Assembly: GCA_039961735.1 (NCBI GenBank)
Contig: JABRVX010000031.1
Location: forward strand, 16,287-80,286
From: Fimbriimonadia bacterium
GTDB taxonomy: Bacteria > Armatimonadota > Fimbriimonadia > Fimbriimonadales > JABRVX01
DNA length: 64,000 nt
Reading direction: 5' to 3'
Below, piece by piece: positions 1 to 8,930 of this stretch. Each line of letters starts with the position of its first letter. Position 1 is the first letter of the stretch. Under the pieces are notes generated by a model. The model did not search any database. It worked only from the letters and a program-made list of their open reading frames with translations, and was not told the DNA's origin. Position numbers and translations under genes: made by a program.

Positions 1-615
1 GACAAGCTGCGCATGCCCGATGGCTCCAAGCTGAATGTTCTCTCTACGCGGCTGCCGGAAACCAGCGACAGGTTCTCGATGAAGTGGGATGGGGAGTGGC
101 ACATCACCTATGAGGTATTTCGCGATCTCGGCATAGCATTCGCTGCGGTGCTGATCATCATCTACATGCTGGTGGTGGCTAGCTTCCAGAACTTCATCAC
201 GCCGTTCGTCATCATGGCACCCATTCCGCTGACGCTCATTGGCATATTGCCTGCACATGGATTGATGGGTGCGTTCTTCACTGCTACCTCCATGATCGGC
301 TTCATTGCGGGAGCGGGCATCATCGTTCGGAACTCCATTATATTGGTAGATTTCATCGAGCTTCGACTTTCTCAAGGGCTAACGCTGGAGGAGGCGGTTC
401 TGGACGCAGGGGTGACGCGCTTCCGTCCCATGCTGCTAACGGCGGCGGCCGTCATCGTGGGGTCGTCGGTCATACTGTTCGACCCGATCTTTCAGGGTCT
501 GGCGATTGCGTTAATGGCGGGCGAGATTGCTTCTACGCTCATCTCGCGCCTCGCCGTGCCAGCGCTGTATTACATGACAAGGGGCAGACAGTTGCGCCGC
601 TCCGGTGGTGCCTAG
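1..615 (+). CDS. RND-family efflux pump permease, C-terminal fragment
   Basis: The reading frame is open from the first base, so only the last ~200 residues of an inner-membrane RND (AcrB/HAE1 or CusA-like) proton-driven exporter are present; a full protein is about 1000 residues. The fragment shows four to five hydrophobic helices and the conserved [17 protein letters not shown] segment plus the RFRPMLLTA motif that marks the last transmembrane block of this superfamily. The protein would work with a periplasmic adaptor and outer-membrane channel, implying a diderm envelope. Substrate (drug, metal, lipid) cannot be told from the C-terminus. It is convergent with the SLH gene, with one base between the stop codons. 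Confidence 0.9.
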   Translation, partial: DKLRMPDGSKLNVLSTRLPETSDRFSMKWDGEWHITYEVFRDLGIAFAAVLIIIYMLVVASFQNFITPFVIMAPIPLTLIGILPAHGLMGAFFTATSMIGFIAGAGIIVRNSIILVDFIELRLSQGLTLEEAVLDAGVTRFRPMLLTAAAVIVGSSVILFDPIFQGLAIALMAGEIASTLISRLAVPALYYMTRGRQLRRSGGA

Positions 616-616
616 A

Positions 617-1063
617 TCAGTCCTCCGGCGGAGTGGAATGGAGGTAGGCGATGTGGGCGGCGATCTTACCGAGTGCCTCGCCCAGCTGCTTAGGAGTTAG
701 CTGCTTGGTCTTTTCAGAGAAGATGGGAGAGCTGGGTGGTAGGTAGCCGGCTTCGAGTAGGTGTAGTAGCGAGCCGTACGCCCAATGGGTCGGCGCGACA
801 CCTACGTTCTTGTCCTTGACGTTCGGGCTCTTGGGAGCTTCCTTCAGCCCCTTCTCTACGTCACGTACGAAGCGATCCAGGGCGACCGCGAACTCGAATC
901 GCGTGATAGGGCGCTCGCCTTGAAAGGTGCTGTCCGGGTAACCCGAGATGTAGCCTCGCGCGCTCATCGCCGTGACGGCTTCATACGCCCAGTGGTCCTT
1001 CGGCACATCACTGAATCCACCGAACACCAGTGCGACAGAGAAACAGACACCAAACAGCCACAT
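617..1063 (-). CDS. Secreted protein with SLH domains
   Basis: 148 residues. The start chosen is the ATG at 1063, preceded by an AAGGAGT-type Shine-Dalgarno; the frame extends upstream into mreB but without a signal. A short N-terminal hydrophobic stretch (residues 1-17) ends near GG and works as a signal peptide. Residues about 18-65 form one SLH repeat (FSDVPKDHWAYEAV, then ARGYISGYPDSTF and ITRFEF), and residues 80-140 form a second, weaker one (THWAYGSL). SLH domains bind secondary cell-wall polymer or peptidoglycan, so this is probably a periplasmic or envelope-anchoring protein. It lies 17 bases downstream of mreB and is likely cotranscribed with murA-mreB. Confidence 0.8.
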   Translation of the reverse strand: MWLFGVCFSVALVFGGFSDVPKDHWAYEAVTAMSARGYISGYPDSTFQGERPITRFEFAVALDRFVRDVEKGLKEAPKSPNVKDKNVGVAPTHWAYGSLLHLLEAGYLPPSSPIFSEKTKQLTPKQLGEALGKIAAHIAYLHSTPPED

Positions 1064-1080
1064 GGAAGTACTCCTTCCTT

Positions 1081-2100
1081 CTACCACAGATTGGCGGCGG
1101 GGGCGCCGGTTCTTCCGAGGTCCCGCATCTGCTCCAACGCTTTGCCCGTGCCGATGGCCACGCAACTCAGCGGGTTATCGGCGACGTGAATCGGGATGTC
1201 GGTCGCGACGTTCAGCAGCTCGTCGAGCCCGCGCAGCAACGCGCCACCGCCCGTCATCACGATTCCTCTCTCAATGATATCGGAGGAAAGCTCGGGTGGG
1301 GTCTCCTCCAGCACTTTGCACACCTTCTCGACGATAGCGTTCACTGGCTCAGCGATGGCGTCCCGGATTTCCTCACTGGTGACTTCGACCGTCTTGGGGA
1401 GTCCGGCGACGAGGTCCCTGCCTCGCACTTCTAGGCGCATCTCTGGCTGCAGCGTGTAGGCCGAGCCGATCTTGATTTTGATCTCTTCGGCGGTGGCATT
1501 GCCGATCATCAGGTTGTAGGCGGTGCGGACGTGGCGGATGATAGCCTCATCCATCTTGTTGCCGCCGACGCGAATGCCCTGCGCTTTCACGATGCCACCG
1601 AGCGAGATCACTGCGATGTCGGTCGTTCCGCCCCCGATATCCACCACCATGTTGCCGCCCGGCATGGCGATGGGGAGCCCTGCCCCGATTGCGGCCGCCA
1701 TTGGCTCTTCGATGGTATCGGCATCGCCTGCGCCCGCCTCCTTGGCTGCCTGCACCACTGCGCGACGCTCTACACTGGTACAGCCGCTGGGGACGCAGAT
1801 CAGGACGCGCGGCTTCAGCCATCTTCGAGGGCCGCAACACTTGTCGAAAAGGTATTGCAGCATCTTGAGGGTCGTGGTGTAGTCGGCAATGACGCCGTCG
1901 CGCAGTGGCCGAACTGCGGTGATGTTGCCCGGAGTGCGCCCCAGCATGAGTCTGGCCTCTTCGCCTACGGCCACGACCTTGCGGGACGGCATGCCGATGG
2001 CGACCACGGTCGGTTCGCGCAGCACGATGCCCTTTCCGCGCTGGTACACGAGGATATTGGCCGTGCCGAGATCAATGCCGAGTTCGGGCACGAGGTTCAT
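1081..2100 (-). CDS. mreB: Rod-shape-determining actin-like protein MreB
   Basis: 339 residues, the usual MreB length. It is a bacterial actin that polymerises under the inner membrane and guides the elongasome during lateral wall synthesis. Visible signatures are the phosphate-1 motif GIDLGTANILVY near residue 8, the phosphate-2 motif DIGGGTTDIAVIS around residue 155, and the adenosine motif MTGGGALLRGLDELL near residue 285. The ATG overlaps the murA stop as ATGA (2097-2100), indicating translational coupling. The pairing of a peptidoglycan precursor enzyme with the morphogenetic actin makes a coherent wall-synthesis operon; mreC and mreD are not in the window. Confidence 0.96.
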   Translation of the reverse strand: MNLVPELGIDLGTANILVYQRGKGIVLREPTVVAIGMPSRKVVAVGEEARLMLGRTPGNITAVRPLRDGVIADYTTTLKMLQYLFDKCCGPRRWLKPRVLICVPSGCTSVERRAVVQAAKEAGAGDADTIEEPMAAAIGAGLPIAMPGGNMVVDIGGGTTDIAVISLGGIVKAQGIRVGGNKMDEAIIRHVRTAYNLMIGNATAEEIKIKIGSAYTLQPEMRLEVRGRDLVAGLPKTVEVTSEEIRDAIAEPVNAIVEKVCKVLEETPPELSSDIIERGIVMTGGGALLRGLDELLNVATDIPIHVADNPLSCVAIGTGKALEQMRDLGRTGAPAANLW

Positions 2101-3377
2101 TTGGCGACCACGTCCATGGGGTCGGGCACGGTGGCACGCTCGATGTCGGCTCCGAGCGAGCCGAGGATGGTATCCACGTGCTCGTACCCCCGTTCTACGT
2201 TCTGCAGGTTATGTAGTTCGGTTTCCCCTTCGGCACCCAGAGCGGCGACAATGAGCGACGCCCCCGCTCGAAGGTCGGTTGCCGTTACCTTTGCACCCGT
2301 CAGCCGCTCGACGCCGGTTATACTGATGTTGCGGCCGTCCACCCGGATGTCGGCCCCCATGCGACGCAGCTCGGCAACGTGGCCTATCCTAGCCTCATAG
2401 ATGGTCTCACTGATGAGAGAGGTGCCCGTTGCGGTAGCCAGGTAGGCGCACATGGGCTGCTGGAGGTCCGTCGGAAAGCCCGGATGGGGCATCGTGCGGA
2501 CATCCACGGCTTTCGGGCGGTTCGGTTGGCTGACGCGCAGCCAATCGTGGCCTTCGGTGACCTGCGCGCCGGCCTCGCGCAGTTTGGCGATCAGCGAGTG
2601 CAGGTGCTCGGGCACCATCGCGCGCACGGTTACATCGCCTCGAGAAGCCGCGCCGGCAAGCAAGTAGGTTCCCGCCTGTAGCCGGTCCGCCGGTACTGGG
2701 AACTCTCCGCCTCCCAGACGCTTCACCCCTTCGATAGTGACCGTACTCGTTCCCGCGCCGTCTATTCTGGCGCCGAGCCTGTTGAGGAAGTCGGCGAGGG
2801 CGACGACTTCGGGCTCGATGGCGCAGTTGTGAATGGATGTCGCGCCCTCGGCCAGCACGGCGGCCGTCATCAAGTGCTGGGTGGCCCCTGCGCTCGGGAA
2901 GTCGAGGTAGATGTCGCCGCCGATCAGCTTTTCGGCATTGGCGTGATAGCAGCCCTCGCGCAGCACGAGCGAGGCTCCGAGGGTCTTCAGACCGCGCACG
3001 TGGAAGTTCACCGGTCTCGCGCCGATGTTGCAACCGCCAGGTAGCGGCACTACGCACTCCCCCACTCGAGCCAGCAGCGGGCCGAGCAGGTAGAAAGCGG
3101 TTCGGATGCTGCGGCAACCCTCTGGTGGCACGATGCCGCTTCGCAGATGCTTCGCATTGAGCCACAGGCCATCGTCCGTCCAATCGGCCTTGACACCGAT
3201 CTCGCGCAGAAGGTCAACCTTGATACGGACGTCGCGGACGTCCGGCAGGTTTCTGAGAAGGATGTCCTCTTCCGTGAGGATGCTCCCCGCGAGAAGGGCG
3301 AGTGCCGCGTTTTTGCTTCCTGCAACCTGCACCTCGCCCTCTAGGCGGAGGCCACCCCGAATCCGTAGTACTTCCAA
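2097..3377 (-). CDS. murA: UDP-N-acetylglucosamine 1-carboxyvinyltransferase MurA
   Basis: 426 residues, matching the family. It transfers enolpyruvate from PEP to UDP-GlcNAc, the first committed cytosolic step of peptidoglycan synthesis. The start is a TTG at 3377 with GGAGG five bases upstream; the longer open frame to 3500 has no support. The N-terminal GEVQVAGSKNAALALLAGS holds the UDP-GlcNAc/PEP lysine, and the catalytic loop reads LPGGCNIGARPV with the cysteine present, so the enzyme should be fosfomycin-sensitive as far as this residue decides it. First gene of murA-mreB-SLH. Confidence 0.96.
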   Translation of the reverse strand: MEVLRIRGGLRLEGEVQVAGSKNAALALLAGSILTEEDILLRNLPDVRDVRIKVDLLREIGVKADWTDDGLWLNAKHLRSGIVPPEGCRSIRTAFYLLGPLLARVGECVVPLPGGCNIGARPVNFHVRGLKTLGASLVLREGCYHANAEKLIGGDIYLDFPSAGATQHLMTAAVLAEGATSIHNCAIEPEVVALADFLNRLGARIDGAGTSTVTIEGVKRLGGGEFPVPADRLQAGTYLLAGAASRGDVTVRAMVPEHLHSLIAKLREAGAQVTEGHDWLRVSQPNRPKAVDVRTMPHPGFPTDLQQPMCAYLATATGTSLISETIYEARIGHVAELRRMGADIRVDGRNISITGVERLTGAKVTATDLRAGASLIVAALGAEGETELHNLQNVERGYEHVDTILGSLGADIERATVPDPMDVVAK

Positions 3378-3445
3378 CCGTCCCTCCAAGGCGCTCGCGG
3401 CGCGTACCGCGACTGAACTCCAGTGTAGCCGATTCGCGGGAACGC

Positions 3446-3451
3446 AGTATA
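3446..3451. promoter_or_regulatory. Possible -10 box in the murA/lipoprotein divergent gap
   Basis: AGTATACT at 3446-3453 is palindromic and provides a TATACT hexamer on either strand, placed between the divergent starts at 3377 and 3522. No good -35 hexamer at 17 bases is visible on either strand, so this is only a candidate. Confidence 0.3.
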
Positions 3452-3521
3452 CTGAGGTGCCCTCGTTTCCGCCCTCTGTTGTTGAAGGCGGGACAGGCAC
3501 GCACCACTCACTCGAAGAACG

Positions 3522-4247
3522 ATGTTCGCCCGGTTCGCACTGCTATCCTGCGGTCTATTCGCGCTGGCCTTCAGCGGCTGTGCGCGGTTTCCGGACGTGT
3601 CCGACGGCACGCGAGCAAAGCGCCTCGTAATCACGATTACGCTTGCGGGCGAGGCGAGGCTGGGAATCGGCTCCGACCTTCGGGACCCGTATTACTACTT
3701 CTTCCTCATTCGCAACGAAGGCGATCCGGCCGGGCAGACCGGGCCGCTGCCCGTGATTCAGCCGCCTTGGGGCAACGGGTATGCCGCGGGACGCTACACG
3801 CATATGGTGGCGCTGGGGCCGTTTCAGGCACAGCCGCTTGGGCAATACTTCCTGTACCGTTTCGATGATCCGGGGGTGCAGGTACAGGCCGTGCTGCTCG
3901 GAACACCGGTCGCCTTCACGGCTCCAGCAACCGGCGACCGCATTCTGCGGTTCGAGATCGACCTTGCGCAGATCAGTGCGACTCCGGCGGACGCGGCCAA
4001 TATCACTCACCTTCAGGTGAACATCATCGCCACGGATTACCTGCCGACCAATCCGGACGAGCCCTCGAACAGCAAACGCTGGGATGCACTCGGAGCCGGG
4101 GCGGGAGACATCAACCGATTCCTGAATCTCTCGGTGACGCAGGACACCACGTACGACAACTCGTACTTTGGGAACATCGAACCGCGAGGCGACGTTGCCG
4201 ATCCGTCGCTGGACATCGTGGATTTCAGCATCGAGGTCCGGTCTTAG
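3522..4247 (+). CDS. Uncharacterised lipoprotein
   Basis: 241 residues, no family recognised. The N-terminus is a lipoprotein signal peptide with lipobox FSGC (cysteine at residue 20), so the mature protein is membrane-tethered. The rest is soluble, with a beta-rich, aromatic composition (YYYFFLI near residue 64), and ends with a D/F/S-rich strand. Short-chain repeats or catalytic motifs are not evident. No Shine-Dalgarno is visible before the ATG. It precedes the sugar transporter by 23 bases on the same strand and could be cotranscribed, but nothing links it functionally. Confidence 0.75.
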   Translation: MFARFALLSCGLFALAFSGCARFPDVSDGTRAKRLVITITLAGEARLGIGSDLRDPYYYFFLIRNEGDPAGQTGPLPVIQPPWGNGYAAGRYTHMVALGPFQAQPLGQYFLYRFDDPGVQVQAVLLGTPVAFTAPATGDRILRFEIDLAQISATPADAANITHLQVNIIATDYLPTNPDEPSNSKRWDALGAGAGDINRFLNLSVTQDTTYDNSYFGNIEPRGDVADPSLDIVDFSIEVRS

Positions 4248-4270
4248 ACGCCTCGCGCAAGGAGGACGGT

Positions 4271-5590
4271 ATGCGCCACGTATTGTTTCTGCTTGCTGCC
4301 CTGTCGCTATTGACCTTCGCGGGTTGTGGAGGCCAGAAGGGATCTGCGGAAGACGAGCTGGTCATCGTCTGGGCGAAGTGGGAGCCCGCAGACGCCTTGG
4401 CCAAGCTGTGCGAGAAGTACACGGAGGAGACCGGAAAGAAGGTCGTAGTGGAGCAAATCCCTTGGCAGAACTTCGGCGACAAGATCCGCAACGTGGTTTG
4501 GGCCGGGAAGAGCGCCGAGTATGACATCATCATCGGCGACAGCCAGTGGCTCGGGCAGGCCGTGACGCAAGGCCACTACGTAGACCTCACCGAGTGGATG
4601 GCGAAGGCAATCCGGCTTCGCGACATCTCACCCGAGGCGCTGAAGCTGTATGGCGAGTACCCTGCCGGATCTGGCAAATACTACGCGCTGCCTTGCGAGT
4701 TCGACGCAATCGGCTTCGCGTATCGCAAGGACAAGTTCGAGGACCCGAAGGAGCGGGAAGCGTTCAAAGCGAAGTACGGCTATGATCTGGCCCCGCCGAA
4801 GACCTGGACCCAGCTTCGGGACATCGCCGAGTTCTTCACCCGCCCGCAGCAGAACCTGTGGGGCGTTGCAGCCTACTACTCGAAGGGCTACGACGCGTTG
4901 ACGATGGGCTTCCAGCAGATACTGTGGTGCTGGGGTGCGGATTGGGCCGACCCGACCACGGGCGATCCGGTGGGCGCTATCAATTCCAACAAGGCCGTCG
5001 AGGCGCTGAAATTCTACATAGACTTGAAGCGCTTCAACCCGATCGGCGCGGAGGACTACTACTTCGACGAGACGAAGAACGCGTTCAAGGAAGGCCTGGT
5101 AGTGATGGCGATGGAGTGGTACGCCTTCATGCCAGGGTTTGCCGACAAGCAGTACAACCCCTATGCCGACGTGACAGGGTACTTCGTTAGCCCCGGTGAG
5201 GTCGCACACGCGGTGTCGCTGGGTGGTCAAGGGATGTCCATATCCACCTACTCGAAGCGGCAGAGCGAAGCGAAGGAGTTCATGCAATGGTTTGCGAAGG
5301 AGGAGACGCAGCGGAAGTGGGCACAGCTAGGCGGACTGACTGCTAACGTGGTAGTGCTGCAAAGCGACGACTTCAAGAACGCGAAGCCATACAATCAGGC
5401 ATTCAGTGATACGGCCGGGCTCCTGCGGGACTTCACGAACAACCCGGTCTACCAAGAAATGCTGGACGTGTCGCAGGAGAAGCTGCACGCTGCGATTACC
5501 GGGCAGCTCTCGCCTAAGGAATCACTGGACGCCATCGCTACAGCGCATCGCAAGATATTGGTCGACGCGGATCTCCTGAAAGCGAAGTAG
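4271..5590 (+). CDS. Sugar ABC transporter, substrate-binding lipoprotein
   Basis: 439 residues, family 1 extracellular solute-binding protein (MalE/UgpB-like). A lipobox TFAGC places the mature N-terminus at Cys17 approximately. AGGAGG sits 8 bases before the ATG. The fold signature is visible in the N-terminal strand LVIVWAKWEPADALAKL, YDIIIGDSQW, the hinge segment YYALPCEFDAIGFAYRKD, and the GGQGMSISTYSK/EAKEFMQWFAKEE region near the end. It delivers an unknown sugar or oligosaccharide to the fused permease encoded 7 bases downstream. Confidence 0.92.
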   Translation: MRHVLFLLAALSLLTFAGCGGQKGSAEDELVIVWAKWEPADALAKLCEKYTEETGKKVVVEQIPWQNFGDKIRNVVWAGKSAEYDIIIGDSQWLGQAVTQGHYVDLTEWMAKAIRLRDISPEALKLYGEYPAGSGKYYALPCEFDAIGFAYRKDKFEDPKEREAFKAKYGYDLAPPKTWTQLRDIAEFFTRPQQNLWGVAAYYSKGYDALTMGFQQILWCWGADWADPTTGDPVGAINSNKAVEALKFYIDLKRFNPIGAEDYYFDETKNAFKEGLVVMAMEWYAFMPGFADKQYNPYADVTGYFVSPGEVAHAVSLGGQGMSISTYSKRQSEAKEFMQWFAKEETQRKWAQLGGLTANVVVLQSDDFKNAKPYNQAFSDTAGLLRDFTNNPVYQEMLDVSQEKLHAAITGQLSPKESLDAIATAHRKILVDADLLKAK

Positions 5591-5597
5591 GACGGGC

Positions 5598-7547
5598 TTG
5601 GCGACGATTCGAGCGTTCCGGATGGGCTTGGGCGACCGAGGGGTCGCCAACCTGTTCCTTGCACCTACGCTCGTCTTGCTCATTGCCATGAACGTGTTCC
5701 CGCTGTTCTGGTCGCTGTATCTCAGCTTCACGAAGTACCGCGCGGCGGGTCAGGATGCACCTGTGTGGATCGGCGGCGAGAACTACCGCGCCGTGTTCAC
5801 CGACCCCGAGATGTGGGGCTACTTCGTCACGACGGCACAGATTGTGGTGCTATCGGTCATCGCGCAGTTCGTGATCGGGTTCGGAGTTGCGCTTCTGCTG
5901 AACCGGAAGTTCCGGGGGAAGGGTCTTGTCACCACACTACTCCTGCTGCCTATGATGCTCTCACCCGTGTTGGTGGGGTTGTTCTGGCGTTTCTTGCTCG
6001 ACCCTAACTGGGGGCTGATCAACGTCGTGGCGGGCGTGCTGGGATACGAACCTAGCCTGTGGCTAATGGACCCCACGCGCGCAGTATGGTCGGTGGTAGC
6101 GGTGGACACTTGGATGTGGTCGCCGTTCATCATGCTGGTTTCGCTGGCAGGGCTCTCCTCGGTGCCACGGCACCTGTACGAGGCCGCAGAGGTGGATCGG
6201 GCGACTGGGTGGTTCAAGTTCCGCTACATAACACTGCCCATCATCATGCCGCTGCTGTTAGTGGCTCTTCTGTTCCGAACGATGGATGCGTTCAAGATGT
6301 TCGATCTCGTTTTCGTGCTTACGAGCGGCGGGCCTGGCAGTGCGACCGAGACCGTGGCAATGCAGCTGTGGCGCCTCGCCTTTTCGCGACTCGATACGGG
6401 GAAGGCGTGCGCGCTTGCATACGTGGTTCTACTGATGATCATAGGACTGGCGAACCTGTACATACGCATGCTGAACCGAACGAGGGGCGAATCCAAACCG
6501 GATGCACGACCGTTGGTGTCAATCCCGGAGCGCATTCTGAACAACGCCTGGTTTGCGCGCCTGGAAGCATCGTGGCCGATGCTGATCCTCGGTGTGCTAG
6601 TGTTGTGGAACCTTGATACCGTGCTCGGCGCAATCGCTGTGTTGTTCCGACAACCCGTGGTTGGTGTTGCGGTGCTAGCCGTCTTGGTGGTAGCAGTAGT
6701 GGGTGGAATGAAGATCCGCAACGTGCTTGCGTTCTTCGGCATCGCATGTGCGTTAGTCGTGTTTCTGTTCCCTCTCTATTGGATCGGCATCACATCCTTC
6801 AAGAATGACAAGGATATCGTTACCAAGCCGCCACGCCTGGTCGCGCCGCTGACGCTGCGCCAATATGACAAGCTGTTGTTTCAGGGCGAGGGACGAAACA
6901 GGGAGATGACCGCATATGTGAAGCAGGTGAGCAACAGCCTGATCGTAGGCGTGACCGCCACGGTGCTGGCAGTAGGATTGGGCGCGATGGCTGCCTATGC
7001 CTTGGCACGATTCCGTATCAAGGGCAAGAGCGACTGGCTCTTTTTCATCCTATCCACGCGCATGTTGCCACCCGTAGTGGTCGCCATCCCGATCTACCTG
7101 ATGTACCGTACGCTGGGTCTGTTGGACACCCACATAGGGCTCATCCTGCTGTACACGGTGTTCAACCTGGCGTTCGCGGTGTGGCTTCTGAAGGGGTTCT
7201 TCGAAGAGATACCGGCGGAGCTGGAAGAAGCGGCGCTGCTCGATGGGTACTCACGGCTGCGCGCTTTTCGACTGGTGACGATGCCTCAGGTGCTGCCCGG
7301 CATAGCGGCCACGGCGGTATTCTGCTTTATCACGGCATGGAACGAGTTCGCCTTCGCCCTGTTCCTCACCAGCCGGGCTGCGCTGACCGCTCCGCCGGGA
7401 CTGCAGACCCGCGTCGGCTCGGGTGGGTTGGAATGGGGCGTGATCGCCGCGGGTACGCTGCTGTTCCTGCTGCCGGTGGCGATCTTCACGTTTCTGCTTC
7501 GGAATCACCTCCTACGGGGGGTCACGTTCGGGGCGATCAAGAGGTAG
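5598..7547 (+). CDS. Sugar ABC permease, MalF-like and MalG-like halves in one polypeptide
   Basis: 649 residues, about twice a single MalF/MalG-type permease. The TTG start at 5598 has AGGA upstream; an ATG at 5622 is an alternative. Residues about 10-300 are a complete MalF-like unit whose EAA loop reads EAAEVDRATGWFKFRYITLP near residue 194. Residues about 370-649 are a MalG-like unit with its own loop, EEAALLDGYSRLRAFRLVTMP, near residue 541. The linker (about 300-370) contains two extra hydrophobic segments. No stop or frameshift interrupts the join, so this is a true fusion that could supply both transmembrane subunits of the importer alone. It lies between its binding protein and ATPase genes. 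Confidence 0.93.
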   Translation: MATIRAFRMGLGDRGVANLFLAPTLVLLIAMNVFPLFWSLYLSFTKYRAAGQDAPVWIGGENYRAVFTDPEMWGYFVTTAQIVVLSVIAQFVIGFGVALLLNRKFRGKGLVTTLLLLPMMLSPVLVGLFWRFLLDPNWGLINVVAGVLGYEPSLWLMDPTRAVWSVVAVDTWMWSPFIMLVSLAGLSSVPRHLYEAAEVDRATGWFKFRYITLPIIMPLLLVALLFRTMDAFKMFDLVFVLTSGGPGSATETVAMQLWRLAFSRLDTGKACALAYVVLLMIIGLANLYIRMLNRTRGESKPDARPLVSIPERILNNAWFARLEASWPMLILGVLVLWNLDTVLGAIAVLFRQPVVGVAVLAVLVVAVVGGMKIRNVLAFFGIACALVVFLFPLYWIGITSFKNDKDIVTKPPRLVAPLTLRQYDKLLFQGEGRNREMTAYVKQVSNSLIVGVTATVLAVGLGAMAAYALARFRIKGKSDWLFFILSTRMLPPVVVAIPIYLMYRTLGLLDTHIGLILLYTVFNLAFAVWLLKGFFEEIPAELEEAALLDGYSRLRAFRLVTMPQVLPGIAATAVFCFITAWNEFAFALFLTSRAALTAPPGLQTRVGSGGLEWGVIAAGTLLFLLPVAIFTFLLRNHLLRGVTFGAIKR

Positions 7548-7549
7548 CG

Positions 7550-8629
7550 ATGGCGGAAGTTCGGGTCGAGAACCTGACCAAGAGATTCGACAACGTGGTG
7601 GCGGTGAGAAACCTGTCGCTGACGGTGAACGACGGCGAGTTCGTGGTATTCCTCGGGCCGTCGGGATGCGGCAAGACGACTACCCTGCGCTGCATCGCCG
7701 GTCTCGAGATCCCGGACGGCGGGGAGATTCGCATCGGCGACGACGTGGTGACCAATCTGCCGCCCGCCATGAGGGACATCGCGTTCGTTTTCCAGCAGTA
7801 TGCACTTTACCCACACCTCACGGTCTTCGACAATCTGGCATTCCCACTGCGGGCCACGCGAACGCCGAAGGACGTGATCGCGAGAAGAGTGCAAGAAGTA
7901 GCCAAAATCTTGCGCATTGAACGGGTCCTTGAGCGGCGACCTAGCAAGATCTCCGGCGGCGAGATGCAGCGAGTCGCTATAGGTCGAGCGATGGTGAGGC
8001 GGCCCAAGGTGTTCCTGATGGACGAGCCGCTGACGAACCTGGACGCAAAGCTGCGGATGGAGATGCGGACCGAGCTAAAGCGGCTTCAGGCGGATCAGCA
8101 GGCGACAACGGTGTACGTGACCCACGACCAGGTGGAAGCGATGTCCATGGGCGACCGCGTGGCGGTCATCAATGAGGGGCGTCTGCTGCAGTTCGGGACG
8201 CCAGGCGAGGTATACGACCACCCCCGAGACATGTTCGTTGCTGGCTTCATCGGCAGCCCCGCGATGAACATGATCCCCTGCAGCGTGGAGGACGGGCACA
8301 TTGCGCTGTCGGGCGGCGAGGCAATGTCGCTGTCGAGCGCGCCATCACGCTTCCGCGACCTACCGCGCGAAGCAAACCTCGTGCTCGGGGCTCGGCCTGA
8401 GGACGTTGCTCTTTCCACCGAGCCGGCGAAGGAGTTCCTGCAAGGCGAGGTGTACGTCGTGGAGCCGCTCGGCTCGGAGAACATCATAGACGTTCGCCTC
8501 GCGGGGCACCTTCTGAAGGCGCGGACGCCGCCCACGTTCCTGGTCAAGACGGGGCAACCGATCTATGTTCGGGTGGACTTGGAACGGGCGCACATCTTCG
8601 ACCCTACTACCCAAGAGGCGTTGTTCTAG
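7550..8629 (+). CDS. Sugar ABC transporter ATPase (MsmK/UgpC/MalK type)
   Basis: 359 residues. ATG at 7550 follows GAGGTAGCG and lies two bases after the permease stop; the longer open frame upstream is a shadow of the permease. Walker A is GPSGCGKTT near residue 37, the signature is ISGGEMQRVAIGRA, Walker B is VFLMDEPLTNLD, and the switch histidine is in VTHDQVEAMSMGD. Residues from about 235 form the C-terminal regulatory TOBE-like beta domain typical of MalK. MsmK-type ATPases often power several sugar permeases, and this is the only sugar-type ATPase in the window, so it may also serve the ATPase-less system at 41070. Confidence 0.95.
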   Translation: MAEVRVENLTKRFDNVVAVRNLSLTVNDGEFVVFLGPSGCGKTTTLRCIAGLEIPDGGEIRIGDDVVTNLPPAMRDIAFVFQQYALYPHLTVFDNLAFPLRATRTPKDVIARRVQEVAKILRIERVLERRPSKISGGEMQRVAIGRAMVRRPKVFLMDEPLTNLDAKLRMEMRTELKRLQADQQATTVYVTHDQVEAMSMGDRVAVINEGRLLQFGTPGEVYDHPRDMFVAGFIGSPAMNMIPCSVEDGHIALSGGEAMSLSSAPSRFRDLPREANLVLGARPEDVALSTEPAKEFLQGEVYVVEPLGSENIIDVRLAGHLLKARTPPTFLVKTGQPIYVRVDLERAHIFDPTTQEALF

Positions 8630-8631
8630 AG

Positions 8632-8808
8632 ATGCTCAGCGGACGATTCGCTCAGTGGATGGAGGCGCTTGCACTCGCGTTGATCGTAGTGGGCATCGTA
8701 GCCCTCTGCCAACCGTGGAGCTTCGCGTTGTACCGACACGGCTTCAAAGGGCTCTTCGCGGGCGTTCTGCTGTTCGTGCTTTTCTCCCATCGCCGACCTG
8801 TCCGGTAA
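8632..8808 (+). CDS. Small two-helix membrane protein
   Basis: 58 residues, too short for most gene callers. The ATG is two bases after the ATPase stop codon. Two hydrophobic segments (about residues 11-26 and 41-52) are separated by a short polar turn, and the C-terminus SHRRPVR is positively charged, so it probably sits in the inner membrane with the C-terminus inside. No family recognised. Position as the last cistron of the sugar transporter operon suggests an accessory role, but this rests on position alone. Confidence 0.55.
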   Translation: MLSGRFAQWMEALALALIVVGIVALCQPWSFALYRHGFKGLFAGVLLFVLFSHRRPVR

Positions 8809-8834
8809 GAATGCCGGAACTGCGAATAAGCTTC

Positions 8835-8863
8835 TTGCCCGGCACGAGAGCCTGCGTTAGAAT
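8835..8863 (+). promoter_or_regulatory. Sigma-70-type promoter of the hut leader
   Basis: TTGCCC at 8835-8840, a 17-base spacer, and TAGAAT at 8858-8863. Predicted start near 8870, about 220 bases upstream of hutH. Confidence 0.6.
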
Positions 8864-8880
8864 GGGAGTGGGAGTCTTCC

Positions 8881-8895
8881 GGTGCAACTTGCACC
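8881..8895. promoter_or_regulatory. Perfect 7-1-7 dyad, candidate operator
   Basis: GGTGCAA-c-TTGCACC is a perfect palindrome placed about 11-25 bases after the predicted transcription start. A downstream site like this is a classic repressor roadblock position. The sequence is not the known HutC operator. No regulator gene is adjacent. Confidence 0.5.
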
Positions 8896-8930
8896 ACGTC
8901 CTTGCTCGGTGCGCCGTGTTCTTTACCTTC

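Noticed and set aside
785..1434. Plus-strand open frames across the SLH and mreB genes
   Set aside because: Shadow frames of clearly homologous minus-strand genes in GC-rich DNA; no start signals.
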